DNA of 33,584 bases, taken from contig JAGGSF010000083.1 in the NCBI GenBank assembly GCA_021159235.1, forward strand, positions 1-33,584, in the 5' to 3' direction. Of the stretch, positions 8,191 to 16,462 are shown piece by piece; the stretch's first letter is position 1, and every line of letters starts with the position of its first letter. Under the pieces are notes generated by a model that saw nothing but the letters and a program-made list of their open reading frames with translations, ran no database searches and was not told where the DNA came from. Position numbers and translations under genes: made by a program. The stretch comes from Deltaproteobacteria bacterium (lineage in GTDB: Bacteria; Campylobacterota_A; Desulfurellia; JAGGSF01).

Positions 8191-9014
8191 TACATGTTCT
8201 CTAATGTTTCACGCACTTCTTCTATCACGTAATCAGGTGTGGAAGCACCAGCTGTTATACCTACAACCTTACATCCCTTAAACCATTCCTTCTTCACTTC
8301 TTCTGCCCTCTCAATATGATAACAACAAGAACATATAGTTTTACATATATCATACAATCTGCGGGTATTGCTGCTATTGTAACCTCCCACCACTATCATC
8401 ACATCCACATCCTTAGCCAGTTTCTTCGCACTCTTCTGCCTTTCTACAGTCGCACTGCATATCGTATTAAATATACGTAACTCCTCTACCTTCTTCAAAA
8501 GTTCATCTACTACATTGATCAACTTGGATGTTGATTGAGTGGTTTGGGAAACAACACCTATTTTCCTGCCCCTTATCTTTTTCGCCTCATCTACACTGTT
8601 GATCACCACAGCTTTTTTGGCATAGCCCAATAATCCTTTTACTTCAGGATGATTGTTGTCTCCAACGATCACTACTCTGTAATCCTCATCACTCAGCATC
8701 TTTACAAAATTCTGCGTTTCTTTTACAAAGGGACAGGTAGCGTCAACCACCTCCAATCCTTTTTCGCGTGCTTTTCTTACCATTTGAGGGGGAACGCCAT
8801 GAGAACGAATAACAACCACACCCTCTTTTATTCCATCTATCGTGTTGATAACTTTTACCCCCTCCTTCTGTAGTGCTTCTACTACCTGTGGATTGTGGAT
8901 CAAAGGACCCAAGGAGTAAACCGTCTGTTTTCTCTTAACAACCTCACGTGTTAAAGCAATAGCCCTTTTTACACCAAAACAGAACCCTGCGTTATCTGCT
9001 ACTATTACTTTCAT
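8190..9014 (-). CDS. ispH: 4-hydroxy-3-methylbut-2-enyl diphosphate reductase
   Basis: A 274-residue IspH/LytB (EC 1.17.7.4), the last enzyme of the methylerythritol-phosphate pathway, making isopentenyl and dimethylallyl diphosphate. The three iron-sulfur ligands are Cys12 in AGFCFGVKRA, Cys94 in DATCPFV and Cys186 in NTICSAT. SHGVPP (about 71-76) and the ERQ after the third cysteine are also conserved. Length is that of the short form, without the ribosomal S1 fusion seen in some clostridia. It overlaps cmk by 4 bases; cmk-ispH adjacency is common in bacteria. Its presence means the organism makes isoprenoids by the bacterial MEP route despite the archaeal-looking lipid genes nearby. Confidence 0.97.
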   Translation of the reverse strand: MKVIVADNAGFCFGVKRAIALTREVVKRKQTVYSLGPLIHNPQVVEALQKEGVKVINTIDGIKEGVVVIRSHGVPPQMVRKAREKGLEVVDATCPFVKETQNFVKMLSDEDYRVVIVGDNNHPEVKGLLGYAKKAVVINSVDEAKKIRGRKIGVVSQTTQSTSKLINVVDELLKKVEELRIFNTICSATVERQKSAKKLAKDVDVMIVVGGYNSSNTRRLYDICKTICSCCYHIERAEEVKKEWFKGCKVVGITAGASTPDYVIEEVRETLENM

Positions 9015-9631
9015 TTCAACAATGATATTACCTGTATGTACACTTCTTCCTGTGTTTTATTCGTTGTATCTATTACATGAGCACCTTCAGGTATAACCAG
9101 CGGTGAATCTTTCCTGGTTATGTCTTTTTCATCTCTTTCTTTAATTTTGTATAAAATCATATCTTTTTCTACATGAAGTTCTTTTGCCCTCCTCATTGCT
9201 CTTTCTTTAAGGTCTGCCTGAAGGTATATCTTAACCTGCGCTTCAGGGAAAATCACACTACCTGCATCTCTTCCCTCCACTACATATCTTCCCTCTTTTA
9301 CACTCCCCCTTACCATATTATTCACAAATCTTCTTACAAAAGGCAACTTTGCTATTATAGAAGCATCTTTACCCACTTCCTCCCCTCTTATGTAAGGTTC
9401 CATGTCCCTGTTAAAAACAAATAGATGATATTCTGTGTTTACCTTTTTCCATGAAATACTTAGTTTGCTTAATTTCTCAGGTGTTGGTTGTGTAGAAAAT
9501 AGATAAGCAATGCTTCTATACAAAGCACCCGTGTCTATGTAAAAAAACCTTTCCCTGCAGGCAAGCAGCTTGGCCAAAGTACTTTTTCCAGAACCCGAAG
9601 GACCGTCAATGGTTACTATCAATCTATCCAT
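9011..9631 (-). CDS. cmk: Cytidylate kinase
   Basis: A 206-residue (d)CMP kinase (EC 2.7.4.25), which makes (d)CDP from (d)CMP and ATP. Walker A is GPSGSGKST (10-18). FYIDTGALYR and VEGRDAGSVIFPEA are the Cmk nucleotide-binding signatures, followed by an arginine-rich lid (KERAMRRAKEL). It is slightly shorter than the 220-230 residues usual for the family. ATG 9631 is chosen because MDRLIVTIDG is the normal N-terminus; the frame extends to 9691 inside tyrA, but that would add 20 unconserved residues. It overlaps the tyrA stop by 8 bases, and its ribosome-binding site is weak, so translation is probably coupled to tyrA. Confidence 0.95.
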   Translation of the reverse strand: MDRLIVTIDGPSGSGKSTLAKLLACRERFFYIDTGALYRSIAYLFSTQPTPEKLSKLSISWKKVNTEYHLFVFNRDMEPYIRGEEVGKDASIIAKLPFVRRFVNNMVRGSVKEGRYVVEGRDAGSVIFPEAQVKIYLQADLKERAMRRAKELHVEKDMILYKIKERDEKDITRKDSPLVIPEGAHVIDTTNKTQEEVYIQVISLLK

Positions 9632-10460
9632 CAAGTTTTTCTCTGAAGAGTCTTGCTTCCCTCCATAAACCTGTGAGCTTGGCCCTATCACTGCAAGAAA
9701 TGGCCTTTTTTATCTTACTCCATCCCTTGAACAGTCTTTCCATAGCTTTCAGCACATAGTGTTTATTGGCAATAACAATATCTGCCCATATCTCTTCATT
9801 TGATTTAGCAATGCGGGTAAAATCCTTAAATCCAGTTCCTATTAGAAACCTTACATTGTTCACATTCATTTCTCTCAATAGATTTACATTTGCAAACGAT
9901 AATATATGAGGAATGTGGCTGGATATGGCAAACAACTCATCATGTAGTTTGTAGTCCATGTAAATCGGCACAGCCCCTATGGCTTCAATCAGCTCCTCAA
10001 TCTTTTTCCATCTTTCATTTCTTATTGGTGTGATCACTACTGTACGTCCTTCAAATAACCTTTCCTCAGCCGATTCAGGCCCAGAGATTTCTTTCCCTGC
10101 GACGGGGTGCAGAGGCACATAATCTATTCCTGGAGGTATCTTGTTTTCTACTTTTTCCACAACATATCCTTTAACACTACCCACATCCAGAATATATGCA
10201 CCCTTTTTTAACATCGGGAAGACAGAAAGCAAGACAGAAGGAATGGATAAAACAGGTACACTCACTATTACCAGATCACACTCATTTACCTCTTTCAACT
10301 CTGCCTGCCTGTCAATAATTCCCAGACTTTCTGCCTTATTTAAATTCTCCAAGGATCTATCGTAACCAAGAATCTCCTTTACCAATTTTCTCTTCTTAAA
10401 AGCAATGGCAAGTGAGCCGCCAATCAGTCCTGTACCTATAATAAAAGCACGTTTAAACAC
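9624..10460 (-). CDS. tyrA: Prephenate dehydrogenase
   Basis: A 278-residue monofunctional TyrA (EC 1.3.1.12) of the tyrosine branch, converting prephenate to 4-hydroxyphenylpyruvate with NAD+. The Rossmann loop is GTGLIGGS (9-16) with Asp34 in GYDRS, suggesting NAD preference. DVGSVKG (92-98) and the catalytic His118 in PLHPVAGKEISGP are conserved. No chorismate mutase or ACT domain is attached, and the length is near the minimal form. It overlaps hisC by 8 bases upstream and cmk by 8 downstream. An arogenate-specific enzyme cannot be excluded from sequence alone. Confidence 0.94.
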   Translation of the reverse strand: MFKRAFIIGTGLIGGSLAIAFKKRKLVKEILGYDRSLENLNKAESLGIIDRQAELKEVNECDLVIVSVPVLSIPSVLLSVFPMLKKGAYILDVGSVKGYVVEKVENKIPPGIDYVPLHPVAGKEISGPESAEERLFEGRTVVITPIRNERWKKIEELIEAIGAVPIYMDYKLHDELFAISSHIPHILSFANVNLLREMNVNNVRFLIGTGFKDFTRIAKSNEEIWADIVIANKHYVLKAMERLFKGWSKIKKAISCSDRAKLTGLWREARLFREKLDG

Positions 10461-11541
10461 CCATTACTTCCTTTAAACACTCTATAAATTTTCTATTCTG
10501 GTCTTCTGTGCCTACGGTTACGCGGAGGCATGTTTTATAACCATATCCTTTCATCGAGCGAATGATCACTCCTTTATGTAAGAGTTTGTTGTAAATCTCT
10601 TCGGCATCCTGCTTCACATCAAACAATATGTAGTTGGCATAGGTGGGAATATATTCAATATTCATGTCTTCAAATGCCCTGTACAGGAATTCTTTACCCT
10701 TTTTATTTATTTCCAATGTCCGTTTGATATGTTCTTTATCATCCAGGGCCGCTCTTGCTCCTATCTGAGCCAGACTATTTACATTGAATGGCTGGCGCAC
10801 CCGATTCAGGTAATCAACAATTTCCTCATCACCTATACCATATCCTATTCTCAGTCCTGCCAATCCGTAAAGCTTGGCAAATGTTCTCAATACAAAAACA
10901 TTTTTATTGTTGCGAAAAAAGGAAAGAATATCGGGATAATCTTTACCGGTGCCATATCCAAAGTATGCTTCATCCAAAACAACCAGACAATCATCATCTA
11001 TGCCATTTATAAACTTATTCAATTCATCTTCATAGACGATTGTTCCGGTAGGGTTATTGGGTATATCAATAAACACCAGTCGTGTGTTTTTGCTTATCTT
11101 ATCTTTAATTTCAGAAAGGTTATGACGATAATCTTTGAGTGGAATTTCTATTTTTCTTCTACCCATTGCCTGGGCAATTAGACGATAAACAGCAAATGAG
11201 GGAAAAGAAAAGATTACCTCATCATCTTCAGAAGTAAGAAAGGTACGACACAGAAGTTCTATAATCTCATTGGAACCATTACCCAGAATGATATTTTCCA
11301 TCTTTACATCTAACTCCTGTGCCAATCTTCTGCGTAGATAGTACCCGCTGCCATCAGGATAAAAATTGATCTTATTTAAAAAATCTTTTATGGCCTGAAC
11401 TGCTAAAGGAGAGGGTCCAATTGGATTTTCGTTGGAAGCCATCTTTATTACATCCCTTAATCCCAGTTCCCTTTTCAACTCTTCGACAGGTTTTCCTGGT
11501 GGATAAGGCACTAAATCCCTGATGTATGATGCTACTTTCAT
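10453..11541 (-). CDS. hisC: Histidinol-phosphate / aromatic aminotransferase
   Basis: A 362-residue class I/II PLP aminotransferase of the HisC family (EC 2.6.1.9). NENPIGPSP (38-46), YPDGSGYYLR (61-70), the NNPTG motif (162-166), LDEAYFGYG (189-197) and the PLP lysine Lys223 in TFAKLYGLAGLRIGYG define it. It lies between pheA and tyrA, not in a histidine operon, so it probably transaminates phenylpyruvate and 4-hydroxyphenylpyruvate, perhaps as well as imidazole-acetol phosphate; that dual role is known for HisC proteins from pheA-hisC-tyrA supraoperons. It overlaps both neighbours (4 and 8 bases). Confidence 0.93.
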   Translation of the reverse strand: MKVASYIRDLVPYPPGKPVEELKRELGLRDVIKMASNENPIGPSPLAVQAIKDFLNKINFYPDGSGYYLRRRLAQELDVKMENIILGNGSNEIIELLCRTFLTSEDDEVIFSFPSFAVYRLIAQAMGRRKIEIPLKDYRHNLSEIKDKISKNTRLVFIDIPNNPTGTIVYEDELNKFINGIDDDCLVVLDEAYFGYGTGKDYPDILSFFRNNKNVFVLRTFAKLYGLAGLRIGYGIGDEEIVDYLNRVRQPFNVNSLAQIGARAALDDKEHIKRTLEINKKGKEFLYRAFEDMNIEYIPTYANYILFDVKQDAEEIYNKLLHKGVIIRSMKGYGYKTCLRVTVGTEDQNRKFIECLKEVMGV

Positions 11542-12632
11542 CTCTCTTCCGCAGGGTAAGAACCCAGTACCTTTAAAAATACCGTTTCTTCCCTTATTTT
11601 ATCTATAGATTTTTTTACACAATCATCCTCTATATGACCACAAAGGTCCACATAGAATACATAGTCCCAGGCTCCTCTTCCCGAAGGTCGAGACTGAATG
11701 CGTGTAAGGTTAACACCATTTTCATAAACTGGCTTCAAAATATGATAGAGTGCACCTACTCTATCCTTAATGGAAAACATAATGGATGTTTTATCCCGGC
11801 CACTTCTATGAGGAATGTATTTCCCTATAACTAAAAAACGGGTGATATTGTTCAATCTGTCCTCTATACCATTCGCTATTATTTTAAGGTTGTAGAGTTC
11901 ACTCGCCGCCTGAGAGGCAATGGATGCTGTATCCCTGTTTTCTTGAGCTATTTTAGCTGCTTTTGCGGTGCTGGTAGTTTCAAAGGTGGGGACATCCGGA
12001 AAGTTTTTCTTCAACCATCCTCTACATTGAGCAAGAGCATTGGGATGAGAATAAATAACCTTAACATCCTCCGCCTTCCCGGACTTATTCATTAAGGCAT
12101 GTTTTATCTCCAGAATAATTTCAGAAACAATATAAACATTTGTATTCATAAACATATCCAGAGTATAGTTCACCACTCCTTCAATAGAATTTTCTACAGG
12201 CACTACACCGAAATCTACTCTCTCGTTTTCTACATCCAGAAATATGTCTTCTATCCTTTCCTCCGGGAGATACTCTAAGGATAGACCAAATCGTTTTATT
12301 GCCGCTTGATGAGTGAATGTCGCTTCCGGTCCTAAATAAGCAATCCTCAATGGTTTTTCTAAGGATAGGGAGGCAGACATCACCTCCCTGAATATTATCT
12401 TCAATCCTTTATCAGGAAACAACTTTGCTTTATTCAGCACATTATTGTATACTTCCTTTTCTCTATCCGGTGCATAAAACACTAAATTTGATTTTCTTTT
12501 TAAACGAGCAATCTCCTGCACACAGGACATTCTCTCGTCTAAAAGTTCAACAATCTTTTCGTCTATACGGGAAATCCTGTTTCTCAAGCTATTTATAGAA
12601 ACTGAGTGGTCATCTTTCTTATTTTTTTCCAT
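11538..12632 (-). CDS. pheA: Bifunctional chorismate mutase / prephenate dehydratase (P-protein)
   Basis: A 364-residue P-protein of the phenylalanine branch. An N-terminal AroQ-type chorismate mutase helix bundle (about 14-95; LRNRISRIDEKIVELLDERM, then DREKEVYNNV) is followed by prephenate dehydratase (about 95-275; YLGPEATFTHQAA, VPVENSIEGVV, the TSTAKAA catalytic loop, NNITRFLVIG). A C-terminal ACT domain (about 280-360; DRVGALYHIL, IQSRPSGRGAWDYVFYVD) should bind phenylalanine for feedback control. The ATG lies 40 bases inside the end of accA, an unusually long overlap, but GGAG sits five bases before it and supports this start. It is followed at once by hisC. Confidence 0.96.
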   Translation of the reverse strand: MEKNKKDDHSVSINSLRNRISRIDEKIVELLDERMSCVQEIARLKRKSNLVFYAPDREKEVYNNVLNKAKLFPDKGLKIIFREVMSASLSLEKPLRIAYLGPEATFTHQAAIKRFGLSLEYLPEERIEDIFLDVENERVDFGVVPVENSIEGVVNYTLDMFMNTNVYIVSEIILEIKHALMNKSGKAEDVKVIYSHPNALAQCRGWLKKNFPDVPTFETTSTAKAAKIAQENRDTASIASQAASELYNLKIIANGIEDRLNNITRFLVIGKYIPHRSGRDKTSIMFSIKDRVGALYHILKPVYENGVNLTRIQSRPSGRGAWDYVFYVDLCGHIEDDCVKKSIDKIREETVFLKVLGSYPAEER

Positions 12633-13543
12633 CTGTTCTCCAGAATTTCTTCTTCAGTTAAAGGAACAAGCTCTGATAGAGTTTTGACGATGAAAGCTTT
12701 CACTCTCCTGGCCATTTCATCATAGTTCCTGTGAGCACCACCTACAGGTTCTTCTATTATCTCATCTATAACGCCAACCTCATACAGGTCGCGAGCTGTT
12801 ATCCGCATAGCTTTTGCTGCTTCCTTAGTATGTTCTGCATCCCTCCACAGGATGGAAGAACATCCCTCTGGAGAGATAACACTATAAAAGGCATGAGAGA
12901 GCATGCCCACCTTATCTCCTACACCAATACCCAGGGCACCACCACTGCCACCTTCTCCTGTAACGACAACCACGATGGGCACCCTCAACCCTGCCATTTC
13001 ATAAAGATTGGTGGCAATGGCTTCTGCCTGCCCCCTTTCTTCCGCTCCAACGCCTGGATAGGCACCAGGGGTATCTATAAGGGTAACAACACTTAACTTA
13101 AACTTTTCTGCCAGTTTCATCACTCTTAATGCTTTTCTATAACCTTCAGGATGGGCCATTCCAAAGTTGCGTCTCAGGTTCTCCTTTGTGTTTTTTCCCT
13201 TCTGGTGGCCAATTATTGCTACCTTAAAATCGTCTATCTTAGCCAATCCCGTGACCATTGCCCTGTCATCGGCAAATCTCCTGTCACCATGAAGCTCTAT
13301 AAAATCCACTGCTATTCTTTCTATGTAATCCAATGTATAGGGTCTTGAGGGATGGCGAGCAATCTTTACTACCTCCTCTATGGAAAGATGGGAAAATTTT
13401 TCTTTTATCAACTCATCCTTTTTCTTTTCCAACATCCTTATTTCTTTTGAAATATCCATCCCCTTCTTTCCGGCCAACTTCTTTAAATCATCTATTCTCC
13501 TTTCTATCTCATATATGGGTTTTTCAAAATCGTATATAAACAT
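12593..13543 (-). CDS. accA: Acetyl-CoA carboxylase carboxyltransferase subunit alpha
   Basis: A 316-residue AccA (EC 2.1.3.15), one half of the carboxyltransferase that makes malonyl-CoA for fatty-acid synthesis. The N-terminal helical part (FEKPIYEIERRIDDLKKL) and HPSRPYTLDYI are typical. HGDRRFADDRAMVTGLA, NFGMAHPEGYRKALR, LIDTPGAYPGVGAEERGQAEAIA and GGSGGALGIGVGD are core crotonase-fold signatures. Length is normal. The partner accD is not in this window. It starts only 3 bases after the cimA stop and so belongs to the lysC-led operon. Confidence 0.97.
   Translation of the reverse strand: MFIYDFEKPIYEIERRIDDLKKLAGKKGMDISKEIRMLEKKKDELIKEKFSHLSIEEVVKIARHPSRPYTLDYIERIAVDFIELHGDRRFADDRAMVTGLAKIDDFKVAIIGHQKGKNTKENLRRNFGMAHPEGYRKALRVMKLAEKFKLSVVTLIDTPGAYPGVGAEERGQAEAIATNLYEMAGLRVPIVVVVTGEGGSGGALGIGVGDKVGMLSHAFYSVISPEGCSSILWRDAEHTKEAAKAMRITARDLYEVGVIDEIIEEPVGGAHRNYDEMARRVKAFIVKTLSELVPLTEEEILENRWKKIRKMTTQFL
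12638..12641 (-). promoter_or_regulatory. Ribosome-binding site of pheA inside accA
   Basis: GGAG on the minus strand stands five bases before the pheA ATG at 12632. It lies within accA codons and supports a start that overlaps accA by 40 bases. Confidence 0.55.
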
Positions 13544-13546
13544 ACT

Positions 13547-15136
13547 TTATTTCCTGGAGAGAGAAACCAGGCCATCATCTTTCATCAGCTTGTAGACAGC
13601 AGCATCAATCAAAGCCTGTCTGGAAGCATCTATTATATCTGTTGCCACTCCCACTGTTTCCCATGTGTCTTTTCCATCTCCAGATGTAATTAGAACCCTT
13701 ATCGTAGATGCCGTGCCTCTCTCTCCCAGCAGTATCCTCACCTTATAATTTAAGAGTTTCAGCTTTTCCAATGACGGATAGAACTTCAACAATGCTTTTC
13801 TTAAGGCACAATCCAGGGCATTTACTGGACCGTTACCCACAGATGCGGTATGTTCTATTTCCTCTCCCACTCTTACCATCACTGTAGCTTCAATACCTGC
13901 CATATCCTCTTTCTTTCTTTCATCGATAACACGATAGGATAAAAGCTCAAAGTAATCGCGAACCTCTCCTTTGTTCCTTAGTAGCATAAGTTCAAAGGAG
14001 GCATCTGCAGTTTCAAAGTAAAAACCCTGATTTTCCAACCTTTTTATTTCTTCCAATGTTTTTTTGCCTGCCACTGTATCTTTATCTATTTCTATGCCCA
14101 TCTCTTTCGCTTTATATATAATATTACTTATACCGGAAAGGTCAGAAATAAGTGCCCGTCTCTTGTTCCCTACCAGCTCAGGATTCACATGCTCGTAGCA
14201 CTGCGGATTTCTCAAAACGGCACTCACATGTACGCCACCTTTATGTGCAAAAGCACTATCCCCTACATAGGGCAGACGACTGTTGTGAGGAAGATTAAAT
14301 ATCTCATCAATCTTCTTAGAAACGAAGGTAATCTTTTTTAAGTTTTCATCACTTATACAGTCAATGCCCATCTTAAGCTTCAAATTGGGTATAACAGAGG
14401 TAAGGTCAGCGTTGGCACATCTTTCTCCATAACCATTGAATGTTCCCTGAACCTGCGTTATTCCGTGCCTTACGGAGGCGAGAGTATTTGCAACTGCCAG
14501 CCCAGAGTCATTGTGTGCATGTATACCCAGAGGAACCCCGGGAAACTTCTGCTTGATTTCCTCTATTATCCTTTCCAGTTCCCAGGTTATGGTTCCACCA
14601 TTCGTATCACATAAAACTATAACGTCTGCTCCTCCCTCAACAGCCGCCTGTATAGTTTTCAAGGCGTATTCTGAATTTCCCTTATAGCCATCAAAGGTAT
14701 GCTCTGCATCATAGAACAACTCATCGGTGTAATTCTTCAGATACCTTACAGAGTCGAAAATAATCTCTAAGTTCTTCTCCAGATCAATCTTTAATGCGTC
14801 TGTAACATGCAGATCCCATGTTTTTCCAAAAATAGCAATAGCCGGGACCTCTGATTCAACCAGAGCCTGAATATTGGGATCATCCTCCGGTTTTAGTTTT
14901 GCTCTCCTCGTACTACCGAAAGCAGTGATCTTAGCCTGCTTTAGATTTAGTTTTTTTACTTGAAGGAAGTATTCTTCGTCCTTTGGATTTGAACCTGGCC
15001 ACCCTCCTTCAATATAATGAATACCCATATCATCCAGTAACTCTGTTATTCTTAATTTATCCTGCACCAGCAAACTTATCTTCTCCCCCTGTGTGCCATC
15101 ACGCAATGTCGTATCAAACAACTTCACCTCACCCAT
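13547..15136 (-). CDS. cimA: Citramalate synthase (CimA family)
   Basis: A 529-residue member of the isopropylmalate/homocitrate synthase superfamily that best fits (R)-citramalate synthase (EC 2.3.3.21): pyruvate plus acetyl-CoA gives citramalate, a threonine-independent route to 2-oxobutyrate and isoleucine. [10 protein letters not shown] (7-16) and [12 protein letters not shown] carry metal-binding residues. [14 protein letters not shown] and [12 protein letters not shown] are the wording seen in CimA rather than LeuA. The C-terminal about 130 residues form a LeuA_dimer-type regulatory domain, probably sensing isoleucine. The start overlaps lysC by 13 bases. 2-Isopropylmalate synthase is a less likely alternative. 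Confidence 0.9.
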   Translation of the reverse strand: MGEVKLFDTTLRDGTQGEKISLLVQDKLRITELLDDMGIHYIEGGWPGSNPKDEEYFLQVKKLNLKQAKITAFGSTRRAKLKPEDDPNIQALVESEVPAIAIFGKTWDLHVTDALKIDLEKNLEIIFDSVRYLKNYTDELFYDAEHTFDGYKGNSEYALKTIQAAVEGGADVIVLCDTNGGTITWELERIIEEIKQKFPGVPLGIHAHNDSGLAVANTLASVRHGITQVQGTFNGYGERCANADLTSVIPNLKLKMGIDCISDENLKKITFVSKKIDEIFNLPHNSRLPYVGDSAFAHKGGVHVSAVLRNPQCYEHVNPELVGNKRRALISDLSGISNIIYKAKEMGIEIDKDTVAGKKTLEEIKRLENQGFYFETADASFELMLLRNKGEVRDYFELLSYRVIDERKKEDMAGIEATVMVRVGEEIEHTASVGNGPVNALDCALRKALLKFYPSLEKLKLLNYKVRILLGERGTASTIRVLITSGDGKDTWETVGVATDIIDASRQALIDAAVYKLMKDDGLVSLSRK

Positions 15137-16353
15137 AACTCCTCCTTATCCAGATTAAAACCTCTATGCAGTGCTCTCACTGCTGATTCTGTGAGCTTCT
15201 CATCAATAATGCAGGAAATCTTAATCTCCGATGTGCTGATCATCTTTATATTTATGCCTTCTTCAGCCAGTATACGAAACATCCGGGCCGCTACACCCCA
15301 GTGACTTCTCATCCCTACACCAACTATGGAAACTTTGCTCACATTTTTGTTTAATGTAACCTCTCCTCCCCCAATTTCTCTTGAAACCTCATCTGCTATC
15401 TTCGATGCATCGTCTGCGTCATCTTTTGGTACTGTAAATGATATGTCAGTGAAACCCTCTTCGCTTACATTCTGCACAATCATATCTACCACGATATTTT
15501 TTGAGGCTATCCTTTCAAAGATTTGAGCTGCTATACCCGGTCTGTCTGGCACTCTGGTTATTGTTAAGCGAGCCTGGTTCTTATCGCTTACAACTCCAGA
15601 GACAACAACTTCTTCCATCTTTCCTCCATCATCTATTAATGTTCCCGGTCTATATGTAAAACTGGATAAAACTTCTATTGGAACCCCATACTTTTTCCCC
15701 AATTCTACCGATCTTATCTGCATTACCTTAGCTCCCAAACTTGACATTTCCATTACCTCATCGTAACTGATTCTGTCTATTTTTCGTGCATATTTAACAA
15801 TTTTTGGGTCTGCGGTGAAAATCCCATCCACATCTGTGTATATCTCACATTTATCTGCATTAAGGGATGCTGCCAGGGCTACTGCTGAGGTATCAGAACC
15901 GCCCCTTCCCAATGTAGTCACTTCACCTTTCTCATTGATGCCCTGAAAACCGGCCACCACCACCACATATCCATCCTTCAAATAACGCATAACTCTATCC
16001 TTGTCTATGTGCATTATTCTCGCTTTCAGATGAATATTGTCAGTCAAAATACCGCTTTGCCTGCCCGTTAAAGCTATTGCTTTACATCCTATCTCGTTTA
16101 GTCTGATAGCCACCAATGCACTGGAGATCCTCTCTCCGCTGGAAAGGAGCAGATCCATTTCTCTCTCTGTTGGATGTGAAGACAGACTTCGAGCCAGGTT
16201 AATTAACCTATCCGTTTCTCCCGCTATAGCAGAGATAACCACCACTATATCGTTTCCCTTTTCCCTGCCTTCCTTTATATGATTGGATACATTCCTCACC
16301 CGTTCTATATTAGCTACCGATGTTCCCCCGTATTTCTGCACAATTAGAGCCAT
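15124..16353 (-). CDS. lysC: Aspartate kinase with C-terminal ACT domains
   Basis: A 409-residue aspartokinase (EC 2.7.2.4), first step to lysine, threonine and methionine. KYGGTSV (about 6-12), [12 protein letters not shown] and [14 protein letters not shown] are kinase signatures. [11 protein letters not shown] completes the catalytic domain. The tail (about 265-400) carries two ACT repeats ([33 protein letters not shown]) for feedback control. ATG 16353 is used because [12 protein letters not shown] is the usual N-terminus and a GGGGGG run lies three bases upstream. An in-frame GTG at 16392 lies upstream of the predicted -10 box and is rejected. It is the first gene of the ten-gene minus-strand run. 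Confidence 0.95.
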   Translation of the reverse strand: MALIVQKYGGTSVANIERVRNVSNHIKEGREKGNDIVVVISAIAGETDRLINLARSLSSHPTEREMDLLLSSGERISSALVAIRLNEIGCKAIALTGRQSGILTDNIHLKARIMHIDKDRVMRYLKDGYVVVVAGFQGINEKGEVTTLGRGGSDTSAVALAASLNADKCEIYTDVDGIFTADPKIVKYARKIDRISYDEVMEMSSLGAKVMQIRSVELGKKYGVPIEVLSSFTYRPGTLIDDGGKMEEVVVSGVVSDKNQARLTITRVPDRPGIAAQIFERIASKNIVVDMIVQNVSEEGFTDISFTVPKDDADDASKIADEVSREIGGGEVTLNKNVSKVSIVGVGMRSHWGVAARMFRILAEEGINIKMISTSEIKISCIIDEKLTESAVRALHRGFNLDKEELWVR

Positions 16354-16375
16354 CATCCCCCCAAAAGATTTAACT

Positions 16376-16404
16376 AAAATATAGAAATACACTTAAAAAA
16401 TCAA
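16376..16404 (-). promoter_or_regulatory. Predicted sigma-70-type promoter of the lysC operon
   Basis: Minus strand: TTGATT at 16404-16399, a 17-base spacer, then TATTTT at 16381-16376. Transcription would start near 16369, giving a leader of about 15 bases with a G-rich ribosome-binding site (16362-16357). This is inferred from consensus resemblance only. Confidence 0.5.
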
Positions 16405-16414
16405 GCAATTGCTT
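16403..16414. promoter_or_regulatory. Perfect 12-bp palindrome in divergent promoter region (possible operator)
   Basis: AAGCAATTGCTT is a perfect inverted repeat between the two divergent promoter candidates. It overlaps the last two bases of the predicted lysC -35 box. Position suggests a repressor site controlling lysC, the peptidase gene or both, but no binding protein can be named. Confidence 0.35.
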
Positions 16415-16427
16415 TAAATGTAAAGAG

Positions 16428-16456
16428 TTGACTTATTTAAAAATTTGTTTTAAAGA
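16428..16456 (+). promoter_or_regulatory. Predicted promoter of the M29-like peptidase operon
   Basis: TTGACT at 16428-16433, a 17-base spacer and TAAAGA at 16451-16456. The -35 is good and the -10 is weak (three of six matches). The first ATG is only seven bases after the -10, so a transcript from here would be leaderless or nearly so. Confidence 0.45.
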
Positions 16457-16462
16457 TAAGGC

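Noticed and set aside
10729-11181. 150-codon plus-strand open frame opposite hisC
   Set aside because: It is a low-complexity translation antisense to clear HisC motifs, including the PLP lysine region, and has no supported start.
12731-13096. 121-codon plus-strand open frame opposite accA
   Set aside because: It is antisense to highly conserved AccA sequence and Cys/His-rich without any known domain.
16354-16392. Longer lysC start at GTG 16392
   Set aside because: It lies upstream of the predicted -10 box and adds 13 unconserved residues before [12 protein letters not shown].
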